From: Salinibacterium sp.
Lineage (GTDB): Bacteria; Actinomycetota; Actinomycetes; Actinomycetales; Microbacteriaceae
NCBI GenBank assembly: GCA_025352485.1
Contig: JANXTJ010000198.1
Span: forward strand, 1 to 11,320
Reading direction: 5' to 3'
DNA length: 11,320 bases
How positions within the stretch are numbered: the first letter of the stretch is position 1; every line of letters begins with the position of its first letter. Made by a program: the position numbers and the translations under genes. Below are positions 1 through 6,132 of this stretch, in pieces. The notes below the pieces were generated by a model. That model did no database searches. It saw only the letters and a program-made list of their open reading frames with translations, and was not told the origin of the DNA.

Positions 1-1
1 G

Positions 2-256
2 ATGGTGATGCAGATCCAAAACGACGAGATGAAAGCCCTGTCGCAGGCCAGCATCGAACAGGGCGAACAGGTCAAGAAGATCTCGGGCTGGGCGGCAATC
101 CTGTTCGCGCCCACCCTGATCGCGGGCATCTACGGCATGAATTTCCATGTCATTCCCGAACTGAGCTGGGCCTTCGGCTACCCCTATGCCCTCGGCCTCA
201 TGGTCGTTTCCGGAGCCGTTTTGTATGTCGTGTTCAAACGGCGCAACTGGCTCTGA
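2..256 (+). CDS. CorA-family magnesium/divalent cation channel, C-terminal end (5' partial)
   Basis: This is the last 84 codons of a gene that begins upstream of the window; the ATG at position 2 is simply the first codon seen, not a supported start. The piece holds the end of the cytoplasmic helix and the two C-terminal membrane segments of a CorA-type channel. The first segment is at about residues 29-46 and ends in the signature YGMNF (residues 44-48), the GMN selectivity-filter motif. A short acidic loop (VIPELSW) follows, then the second segment (about 60-77) and a basic tail ending FKRRNWL, typical of the family. CorA proteins form homopentamers in the inner membrane and take up Mg2+, sometimes Co2+ or Ni2+. 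Some relatives (ZntB) export Zn2+, and the missing N-terminus prevents separating these. Family assignment is secure; substrate is inferred. Confidence 0.9.
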   Translation: MVMQIQNDEMKALSQASIEQGEQVKKISGWAAILFAPTLIAGIYGMNFHVIPELSWAFGYPYALGLMVVSGAVLYVVFKRRNWL

Positions 257-351
257 CCGGCGCAAACGCGGCGTGTCACGGGGAAGCGCAGCACACGCTC
301 GCGCAAAATGCGGATTATGCCAGATTTTGAGTCCGCAGCGGCTCAGGCCAC

Positions 352-357
352 GAGAGG
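352..357 (+). promoter_or_regulatory. Ribosome binding site for the 125-aa hypothetical gene
   Basis: GAGAGG lies 9 nt before the ATG at 367. It is a fair Shine-Dalgarno match and decides that start. No good -35/-10 pair is visible in the 110-bp gap after the CorA gene, so the gene could be read from the CorA transcript. Confidence 0.5.
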
Positions 358-366
358 CGGAACGGC

Positions 367-744
367 ATGTCGGAGTCAGCAGACCAGCAACTCGTTTACG
401 ACCTCATGCGCGAGCGGCTCATCGAGCTGTTCGGCCCCGGCGGAAGTTTTCGGGTGACCCTCGGTCGCGCCACGCCCGAAGAGGCACTCTTCGCCCAGAC
501 CGTCGCACACACCGTCGCGTGGGAAGTCGCCGCCACCGTCGAGTCTGCCGGCCAGGCCAGCGGACCGGCTCGCCACGAGGTCATCAGCGACCCGCAACTG
601 GAGCACGAGGTGCTCTGGGCGCACGTCGAGGCCGAGTTGCTCATCGGCCGAACGGGCCCCAACGCGTTCCTCGATGACGTCGAGAGCGTCGCCACCCCCG
701 CTCACAGCGCCGAACCGGTGCGCGTGGCGGTCCGCGCGGCCTGA
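367..744 (+). CDS. Hypothetical protein, 125 aa, family not recognised
   Basis: I do not recognise this protein. It is small, acidic to neutral and apparently soluble: no signal peptide, no membrane segment and no metal-binding cysteine cluster. The N-terminal half is predicted helical (MSESADQQLVYDLMRERLIE, residues 1-20). The middle (about 38-60) is an alanine/valine-rich helix, and a second helical stretch is near EHEVLWAHVEAELL (residues 79-92). The last 20 residues are low complexity and probably disordered. Coding status is supported by G/C-rich third positions in this frame and by the GAGAGG ribosome site at 352-357. A reading frame of equal length lies on the opposite strand (376-753), but it lacks a ribosome site and looks like a shadow. 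It follows CorA in the same direction and precedes a glycosyltransferase with its own promoter, so context gives no clear role. Confidence 0.7.
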   Translation: MSESADQQLVYDLMRERLIELFGPGGSFRVTLGRATPEEALFAQTVAHTVAWEVAATVESAGQASGPARHEVISDPQLEHEVLWAHVEAELLIGRTGPNAFLDDVESVATPAHSAEPVRVAVRAA

Positions 745-761
745 CCGCGTCACCTCACGGT

Positions 762-789
762 TTCACACCAGCTTCGCCCGACATAGGCT
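762..789 (+). promoter_or_regulatory. Promoter for the GT-A glycosyltransferase, predicted leaderless start
   Basis: TTCACA (762-767, five of six matches to the TTGACA consensus) is separated by 16 nt from TAGGCT (784-789, TANNNT type). Only 6 nt lie between the -10 hexamer and the ATG at 796, so transcription should start at or next to the A of the start codon. There is no Shine-Dalgarno at a usable distance (GAGG is only 2 nt before the ATG), which fits a leaderless mRNA. Such mRNAs are well known in actinobacteria. Confidence 0.6.
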
Positions 790-795
790 TGAGGC

Positions 796-1485
796 ATGCT
801 GACTGTCGTCATCCCTTGGCGCTCCCAGCCCTCCCGGCTGGTGGCGCTCGATGCCGTGTTGGACTGGTACCTGCGCGAATTTCCCGAGGCCGACATCCGG
901 CTCGTTGACTCCACCGACGAGGTATTCAACCTCGCCCAGTGTCGCAACCTGGCTGTGGCATCCGTGTCACACCCCGACGAGGTGATCGTCATCGGCGACG
1001 CCGACACGATCCCAGAGGGCGACAGCCTGCGCGCGGCGATCGCGGGGGCATCCCACTCGGGCGCCGTGCACCTGCCCTATGCCGAATACCGCTGGTTGGG
1101 CGAGATCGGGATGGCGCAATTCATTGCGGGCACTCCGCTGCAGGACTGCGACTTCGACCTCGTCGCCGGGGCATGTTCGGGCGTCTATGTCACGACGGCG
1201 CGCACCTGGTGGCGCCACGGCGGGCAGGACGAGCGTTTCCGCGGCTGGGGTTTCGAGGATGCGGCCTGGTACCTCGCTCACGACACCCTGATCGGCGAAC
1301 CCCCGCGGCGAGACCTCGGACGGGTGTTCGCGCTGCACCACGTCGCGGAGACGCGCAGCGGCCCGCAGTACGACGCGAACGCGGCTCTCATGCAGCGCTA
1401 CCGTGACGCGGCCGGCGACTACGGCGCGATGAGCTCGCTGACCGGCGCGATGGCCGAGAACGCGCGCTCGCTGCCCGGCGACTGA
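796..1485 (+). CDS. GT-A fold glycosyltransferase (family 2-like, galactosyltransferase-type motif)
   Basis: This is a 229-aa soluble glycosyltransferase, predicted cytoplasmic and transferring a sugar from a nucleotide-sugar donor to a growing glycan. It begins with the GT-A opening strand TVVIPWRSQ (residues 3-11). QCRNLAVASV (48-57) follows, equivalent to the nucleotide-binding helix. IGDADTIPE (66-74) contains the metal-binding DxD (D68-A-D70). GWGFEDAAWYL (160-170) is the acceptor-side motif seen in beta-1,4-galactosyltransferase C-terminal (Glyco_transf_7C-like) domains, with the ED pair as candidate catalytic base. HH at 181-182 may be a further metal ligand. There is no membrane segment. 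The length is short but complete for a stand-alone GT-A enzyme. The start is set by the leaderless promoter just upstream. Its last 67 bp overlap the 3' end of the convergent GT1 gene. Transfer of a hexose, perhaps galactose, is inference from the motif. Confidence 0.82.
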   Translation: MLTVVIPWRSQPSRLVALDAVLDWYLREFPEADIRLVDSTDEVFNLAQCRNLAVASVSHPDEVIVIGDADTIPEGDSLRAAIAGASHSGAVHLPYAEYRWLGEIGMAQFIAGTPLQDCDFDLVAGACSGVYVTTARTWWRHGGQDERFRGWGFEDAAWYLAHDTLIGEPPRRDLGRVFALHHVAETRSGPQYDANAALMQRYRDAAGDYGAMSSLTGAMAENARSLPGD

Positions 1486-2729
1486 CGCAGGCCGCGCGCC
1501 AAAAACTCCAACCGATCGCGGACCGGTGCCGGAAGTTCAAGCACGCTCCTGAGGGCGGCAGCGAGCTGGTCGACGGTCGCCTCGTTGGGTGCCAGTGCCA
1601 CGCCGAAGCCGGCGGCCTCGAGGGCTGCGGCCCCCACGAACTGGTCGGTAGAGAACGGCAAAACGACCAGCGGAACCGCGAACGTCATCGCCTCGGTCAC
1701 GCTGTTGTTGCCGCCATGGCTGACGGCGGCCGCCGCGTGGCGCAGCAGCGCGACCTGGGGCAAAAACTCGCGCACCAACCAGTGCTCCGGCAGCGGGCCA
1801 AGGTCGTCCCTGTTCGCCGACCCCAGCGCGATGGCAGCCCGGATGCCGGTGCCGTCGATCGCCGCGCAGACTCGAGCCAGCACATCCGAACGCACAGAGA
1901 GAAAGCTGCCGAAGCTCACGTAGACGTAGGGTTCGTCGCGATCAATCCATTCGGACACCTGGGCGTCGTCTGGCTCCTCGCGCACGGCGGAGCCGATGAA
2001 CACATGCGGCGGGAGCGCTCGGTTTGGGTCTGCCAGTTGTTCCGGATAGTTGTAGAGCACCGGGTCGCCATGCTCGGTGAAGGCGCTCGCCACTGGGGAG
2101 GACTGAGGGGCAAGTTCCTGAAGCGCGGCGTTCCATTGCGCGGTAAAGGCCACGCTCACCCGCTCGCAGAGTGCGCGGAGGTCGGCCAGCGCGGCGGGCT
2201 CCGGGCTGAACGCGGCCGGCCACGCGGGCGGAAAGCCGTACACCTCGTCGCCGACCGGCAGCGCAGAGGGGTGCCCGACGACGACATCCGCATGCCTGAT
2301 TCCGGCCGCCGACAGCCCCAAGCGGGCGCTGAAAGCGAGATGATCGACGATGATTTCGCGCGGGGCGACCTCGGCCACGACCGCCTGGACGGCACGACCG
2401 ATCCGCACCGGCTCCCACATGAAGTCGCTCAGGCGGGCGCGCGCCTGGAAGCCGAGGGTTTCCAGCATCCCGTCTCTGGTGGCGTCAAAAAAGCCACGCA
2501 GGGCGTCATCTTCGCCCTTCGGCTGTTCCTCGGCACGGATCACACCGGGATTGGAGCCCTTGCCGAGCGAAAGCTCGACGTGCTCGAAGCCGAAGGACTC
2601 GACGATCCCCGCCGTCGCCGGGCCGGTCGCCACCACCACGCGCTCGCCCGCCTGACGCCATGCCGTCGCGATCGTGACCAGCGGAAGCAGGTGTGAGGCG
2701 TAATCCGGGCTAATGACGAGCAGGGTCAC
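1419..2729 (-). CDS. GT1-family (UGT/MGT-like) glycosyltransferase
   Basis: This is a 436-aa GT-B enzyme resembling macrolide and UDP-glycosyltransferases, which move a sugar from a nucleotide donor to a lipid or small-molecule acceptor. The N-terminal domain opens with LLVISPDYASHLLP (residues 3-16), where H13 sits where the catalytic histidine of GT1 enzymes is expected. The C-terminal donor domain starts near YVYVSFGSF (278-286). It contains the PSPG-like block at 327-374, including FLPQVALLRHA, VSHGGNNSVTEAM (336-348) and the closing DQ (D372-Q373) that contacts the donor sugar. There are no membrane segments. The start is GTG at 2729, because the reading frame further upstream only overlaps the preceding gene and the protein fold begins here. 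It overlaps the HEAT-GT4 stop by GTGA, so translation is probably coupled. Its 3' end runs 67 bp into the opposite glycosyltransferase. The acceptor is unknown. Confidence 0.85.
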   Translation of the reverse strand: MTLLVISPDYASHLLPLVTIATAWRQAGERVVVATGPATAGIVESFGFEHVELSLGKGSNPGVIRAEEQPKGEDDALRGFFDATRDGMLETLGFQARARLSDFMWEPVRIGRAVQAVVAEVAPREIIVDHLAFSARLGLSAAGIRHADVVVGHPSALPVGDEVYGFPPAWPAAFSPEPAALADLRALCERVSVAFTAQWNAALQELAPQSSPVASAFTEHGDPVLYNYPEQLADPNRALPPHVFIGSAVREEPDDAQVSEWIDRDEPYVYVSFGSFLSVRSDVLARVCAAIDGTGIRAAIALGSANRDDLGPLPEHWLVREFLPQVALLRHAAAAVSHGGNNSVTEAMTFAVPLVVLPFSTDQFVGAAALEAAGFGVALAPNEATVDQLAAALRSVLELPAPVRDRLEFLARGLRQSPGSERAFSAIAPVSELIAP

Positions 2730-2741
2730 GGCGCCGTGACC
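2724..2741. repeat. Perfect 18-bp palindrome over the stop/start junction of the GT operon
   Basis: GGTCACGGCGCCGTGACC reads the same on both strands with no mismatch. It contains the TGA stop of the HEAT-GT4 gene and the GTG start of the GT1 gene. In RNA it could fold into a 7-bp stem with a GCGC loop that hides the GTG. It could equally be a dimeric-protein binding site, or chance. Confidence 0.6.
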
Positions 2742-4891
2742 ACCCAATCCTGCAACTCGCGTTCGACATCGTGCACACGGCGATAGACCGAGCCGAGCGC
2801 GACGGCCATCGCCTGGATCGTGAAACTGCTCTCGACGGTGCCGCGCGAGAGCGCCGCGCGGTCGTCCGACGTCTCCGCGACGGATGCGTCGAGGGCTTCC
2901 GTCATGGCAATGCCGAGGCGGGAGACATTCCACGTCGGGGCCAGGAAGCCCGTGATGGCCTCTCGCACGTAGGTTGCCGGCCCTCCCCCGTCGGGCGCGA
3001 CCACGATAAGTCCGGTGGCCATCGCCTCCAAGAGGGCGATACCAAACTCCTCCTTGAGACTGCCGCAGACGTAGATGCCGCGCGGGGCCGCAAGCCCCGG
3101 TATGCCGAACCGCACCGCGGCCGACCATTGGGCGACCGTGTCATTGGGGCGATGGCCAGACAGGATGAGCCCCCTTGCGACGTGCTCGCCGGCGGGTATG
3201 GTCGCGTCGATGGCGGCGAGTTGCTCCCGCTCGTCGGCGGAGGGCGCGCGCAGGTCCCCGCCGATCAGCAGCAGGTTTGCGCGATCGGCCAGCGGTCCGG
3301 TCGCCCACGCCTCGACAACGCTCGCCATGCCCTTGACCCGATGAAAACGGCCGACGCTGACCACCAGCGGCAAGCCCCGGCGTTGGGGCGGAAGGCGCTT
3401 GAGGAGGTCGCACAGTTCATCGAGGGCTGGCGTGCTGGCCCCGCCCGCCGCGAGGGTGGCTGCGGCCAGCACGGCGCTGTCGACGACCTCGAGGTCGATG
3501 CCCTCCGGCACGATCGAGTGCCGCTCCGGATGCGCGGTGATGTCGATGCCGACAAGATCTTTCATATCGTTTTTGAGGTTGGGGCGCGGAAAGAGCACGG
3601 TGTGCGCCGAATTGGCCGCGAGCTGCTGCACGAGGCGAGCCCTGAACCAGAAGTGCTCGTGCTCATCGACATCGCCGAAGTTCCAACGGGTGAGCATGCC
3701 CGACTTGTCGAGCGAATCGACGACACCGTGCGGGTCGGGGGCGACGGTGAACACGACCGGAATTTCGAGCTCCCTCGCCACGTCTGCCGCGGCGAGGCTG
3801 CCGACATCGGCCATCCTCAGGTGCAGTACGTCGACTCCGCCGCTGGCCCGCAGCATCCGCCGGATGCCGCGCCGCGCAGCCACTCGCAGCGGCCAGGCGC
3901 TGGCGGACTGCACGGGGTCGCTCAGGGTCGGGATGCTGCCGAAGACGTGGCCGGAGCCGGTCGCCGCGACCTCCAGCACTCCGCGCACCGCGTCGGCGGC
4001 GGATCCGCGCGACATCGTGATGACACGCCCGACAGAACCCGGGGCGCCGTCACCGTCGGCAATGAGGGCATCACCCAAGCGAACGAGCAGGGTGGCAATC
4101 CCGCCGTTGTCACCGCTGCCGGACTGGGAAAGATCGGCGTCGATGTCGGCGTGCAAGAAAAGTTGGCCGACGGTGAGCGGGCGATCGCCGCCGGGCTGGA
4201 TCGCCGGGCGCGGGCCGAGGTCGACCAGCGCCAGCCGCGCGACGTCGGCGAGGTAACTGTCGTCACGCGCCAGCTCGTTGAGGAATGCCTCCACCTGGCG
4301 GTCTCCCTCGCGCTGACCCAGCGCCGAAACCGCGGCGACGCGCACCGATTCGTCTTCGGCGCGATCGGCCGCGACACGCACGAGGGGGGCCACCACCATG
4401 GTGCTGCGCACGAGGCCGAGCGTCTCCACGACGCGGTAGCGCGCCCCGCGCTCGTGCAGCCCGAGGAGGGCGCCCTCCAGACCAATGGCGATGTGTTCGG
4501 GCGTAGCTGCGGCCCACTGCTCGAGGGTGCGTTGGGCCACCATCGAACCAAAACCGCCGGCCGCCACCATCCCGACCAACCGGCCGATCGCGTCGTAGCG
4601 CGGCAGTCGAGACGCGAGCGCCCACGCGGCATGCTCGCGCAGGAAGCCACGGTCATCAGAAAGCAGACGGGAAATCGCGATATCAGCCTGCACATCAAAG
4701 ACGCCGGCGAGGGCGTGGGTGGCGGCGATCGCGGCGATCTGGTCGTCACCCACGAGGGCGGAGGCGAGCACACGAATCGTGCGAATTCCCCCGTCTCGAC
4801 TCGCCTCAAAGGCGAGATCGTCGGCGAGGCGCATCGAGTCAACGAGATGCTCTGCCCCCTGCACGGCGTCGAGTGAAGTAAGAATCCCCAT
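2726..4891 (-). CDS. HEAT-like repeat domain fused to a GT4 glycosyltransferase
   Basis: This is a 721-aa two-domain protein. Residues about 35-232 are tandem alanine/leucine-rich helical pairs of HEAT-like type (for example IAAIAATHALAG, LREHAAWALASR, SVRVAAVSALGQ), normally a protein-protein scaffold. From about 240 it becomes a GT-B retaining glycosyltransferase of family GT4. The N-lobe nucleotide loop is SGDNGGIATLLVRLG (269-283). VSVGRFHRVKG (511-521) opens the donor lobe. KEEFGIALLEA (623-633) carries the E-x7-E motif (E624, E632), followed by a GGGP donor loop and the ITGFLAP strand. The middle (390-475) vaguely recalls sucrose-synthase-like enzymes, with the acidic and aromatic stretch FGDVDEHEHFWF. 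The ATG at 4891 is chosen because the HEAT fold starts just after it and a -10 element lies 7 nt before it; upstream frame is intergenic and antisense to the divergent gene. It heads an operon with the GT1 gene. There is no membrane segment, so it probably acts at the cytoplasmic face. Confidence 0.85.
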   Translation of the reverse strand: MGILTSLDAVQGAEHLVDSMRLADDLAFEASRDGGIRTIRVLASALVGDDQIAAIAATHALAGVFDVQADIAISRLLSDDRGFLREHAAWALASRLPRYDAIGRLVGMVAAGGFGSMVAQRTLEQWAAATPEHIAIGLEGALLGLHERGARYRVVETLGLVRSTMVVAPLVRVAADRAEDESVRVAAVSALGQREGDRQVEAFLNELARDDSYLADVARLALVDLGPRPAIQPGGDRPLTVGQLFLHADIDADLSQSGSGDNGGIATLLVRLGDALIADGDGAPGSVGRVITMSRGSAADAVRGVLEVAATGSGHVFGSIPTLSDPVQSASAWPLRVAARRGIRRMLRASGGVDVLHLRMADVGSLAAADVARELEIPVVFTVAPDPHGVVDSLDKSGMLTRWNFGDVDEHEHFWFRARLVQQLAANSAHTVLFPRPNLKNDMKDLVGIDITAHPERHSIVPEGIDLEVVDSAVLAAATLAAGGASTPALDELCDLLKRLPPQRRGLPLVVSVGRFHRVKGMASVVEAWATGPLADRANLLLIGGDLRAPSADEREQLAAIDATIPAGEHVARGLILSGHRPNDTVAQWSAAVRFGIPGLAAPRGIYVCGSLKEEFGIALLEAMATGLIVVAPDGGGPATYVREAITGFLAPTWNVSRLGIAMTEALDASVAETSDDRAALSRGTVESSFTIQAMAVALGSVYRRVHDVERELQDWVVTAP

Positions 4892-4898
4892 ACTCAAA

Positions 4899-4904
4899 AG
4901 GATA
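4899..4904 (-). promoter_or_regulatory. -10 element of the HEAT-GT4/GT1 operon, predicted leaderless
   Basis: On the minus strand TATCCT ends 7 nt before the ATG at 4891, with no Shine-Dalgarno between. The expected -35 position (about 4921-4926, TTCCCC) is a weak match at the same 16-nt spacing seen for the promoter at 762-789. A leaderless transcript is inferred. Confidence 0.5.
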
Positions 4905-4947
4905 GGTCGGCCACCGGCCGGGGGAAGGCGCTGGACTGGGCATCGGC

Positions 4948-4953
4948 TAACGT
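4948..4953 (+). promoter_or_regulatory. Candidate -10 element for the pyruvyltransferase gene
   Basis: TAACGT fits TANNNT and would give a 5' leader of about 30 nt. That leader contains GGAAAG (4976-4981), 8 nt before the ATG at 4990, as ribosome site. No clear -35 is seen. With the -10 at 4899-4904 on the other strand, this 98-bp gap would hold divergent promoters. Confidence 0.3.
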
Positions 4954-4989
4954 GGTAAGGATCCGCAGCCGGGTCGGAAAGCGTCGGGG

Positions 4990-6105
4990 ATGAACATGCG
5001 GGTCGTGGCGATGGGCGATGTCGGCGTGCTCGACGACATGATGCATATTGGCGACGAGGCCATGTTCGAGGCCTGCATCGGCGAGCTTCGGCAGCGCGGA
5101 ATAACCGACATCGTCGGGCTCTCGGCAAACCCCGCAGACACGGCCGCGCGCTACGGCATCGAGGCCGTCGCACTGCCCACCGACGACCGCACCGCCGCAC
5201 TCACCGAGACCCTGCGCGGCAGCGATGCCGCGATCATCACCGGCGGCGGCAACCTCTCGTCACTCTGGCCGACGCACGTGCGCACCCGCTCCGCGATCGG
5301 TCGCATTGCCCGCGACCTGGGCAAACCGCTCGTGGTGACCGGCCAGACGATCGGCCCCCACCTCGACGTGACCGATTCGGCGCTGGTGGCCGAACTCCTC
5401 GGCTCCGCGCGTCTCGTGGGACTGCGCGAATCGCGCTCCTATCAGCTGTGCCAGCGGCTGGGCATCCCCGCCGAACTGCTTCGCCAGACGGTGGATGACG
5501 CCAGCTTTCTGGTCACCGAACCGGTCGAGACCTCCGGCTACTGCCTCGTCACGCTCGCCAACCACGTCGGCGATACGGATCGTGGCGCGGTAGAACAGTC
5601 CATCGCGGCCCTGCTGAACGACGTGGTGGCCACCACCGGCCTCTCGATCGTCTTCTCGCCGCACTTCGCCGCACTGACCCCGGGGCCGGCCCGCGGGGAC
5701 TCGGCCATCCACGAACGAATTGCCGCGCTGCTGTCGGCGCCGGCGCGGGTGCTGCCGGTGACCGATTCGCGCGATGCCGCCCGGCTCGCCCGCGGGGCCG
5801 CGCTCGTGGTGTGCAGTCGCTACCACCCCGCGGTGTTTGCGGTGTCGGCGGGGGTGCCGACCATCGGTATTCCGGTGGATGACTACACAGAGACCAAGCT
5901 GACCGGCGCGCTGTCCAACTTCGGCCAGCACTCCACGCTGGCGGTTCCCCGCCTACTGGGCGGCGAGGGCGCGGCCCTGCTGCGTCAGACCTGGGCTGCC
6001 CGACAGGAGATCCGCGCCGACGGGCAGCGGATAGCGGCTCGCGCACTAACGGAGTCGTCCCAATGGTGGGACGACGTCGTCGTCGCGCTCGGCGGCCAAG
6101 CCTAG
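4990..6105 (+). CDS. Polysaccharide pyruvyltransferase family protein
   Basis: This is a 371-aa member of the polysaccharide pyruvyl transferase family (CsaB/WcaK-like). These enzymes move the pyruvyl group of phosphoenolpyruvate onto a hexose in a surface polymer, forming a ketal. The first Rossmann half holds the N-terminal loop GDVGVLDDMMHIGDEAM (residues 9-25), IITGGGNLSSLW (82-93) and VTGQTIGP (116-123). The hinge region has VGLRESRSYQLCQRLGI (153-169). The second half has the conserved SRYHPAVFAVSAGVPTIGI (276-294) with R277 and H279, the usual active-site residues, then YTETKL. Length and motif order match the family. The start at 4990 has GGAAAG 8 nt upstream; an ATG two codons later is also possible. 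It is divergent from the HEAT-GT4/GT1 operon and lies 27 bp from the convergent YhgE gene. Modification of a cell-wall glycan made by the neighbouring glycosyltransferases is inferred. Some family members have other activities. Confidence 0.88.
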   Translation: MNMRVVAMGDVGVLDDMMHIGDEAMFEACIGELRQRGITDIVGLSANPADTAARYGIEAVALPTDDRTAALTETLRGSDAAIITGGGNLSSLWPTHVRTRSAIGRIARDLGKPLVVTGQTIGPHLDVTDSALVAELLGSARLVGLRESRSYQLCQRLGIPAELLRQTVDDASFLVTEPVETSGYCLVTLANHVGDTDRGAVEQSIAALLNDVVATTGLSIVFSPHFAALTPGPARGDSAIHERIAALLSAPARVLPVTDSRDAARLARGAALVVCSRYHPAVFAVSAGVPTIGIPVDDYTETKLTGALSNFGQHSTLAVPRLLGGEGAALLRQTWAARQEIRADGQRIAARALTESSQWWDDVVVALGGQA

Positions 6106-6132
6106 GAAAACGGTCGGCCGGCCCAGTCCAAC

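Noticed and set aside
376..753. A 125-codon minus-strand frame opposite the hypothetical gene
   Set aside because: It has no ribosome site or promoter, and the third-position G/C pattern favours the plus-strand frame.
2730..3128. Upstream extension of the GT1 reading frame by 133 codons
   Set aside because: It lies inside the HEAT-GT4 gene in another frame and reads as Gly/Arg-rich noise; the GT1 fold starts at the GTG at 2729.
2771..4876. A 701-codon open frame on the plus strand opposite the HEAT-GT4 gene
   Set aside because: Its composition is His/Arg/Gly-rich without any domain, and it lies fully antisense to a gene with clear GT4 motifs. Long shadow frames are common in high-GC DNA.
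4892..5200. Upstream extension of the HEAT-GT4 frame by 103 codons
   Set aside because: It crosses the divergent intergenic region and the antisense of the pyruvyltransferase, reads as Arg/Pro/Cys-rich noise, and would overlap the promoter region.
6106..6132. Possible terminator between the convergent pyruvyltransferase and YhgE genes (GGCCGGCC)
   Set aside because: The palindrome has no room for a loop and no T tract follows on either strand, so an intrinsic terminator is not supported.
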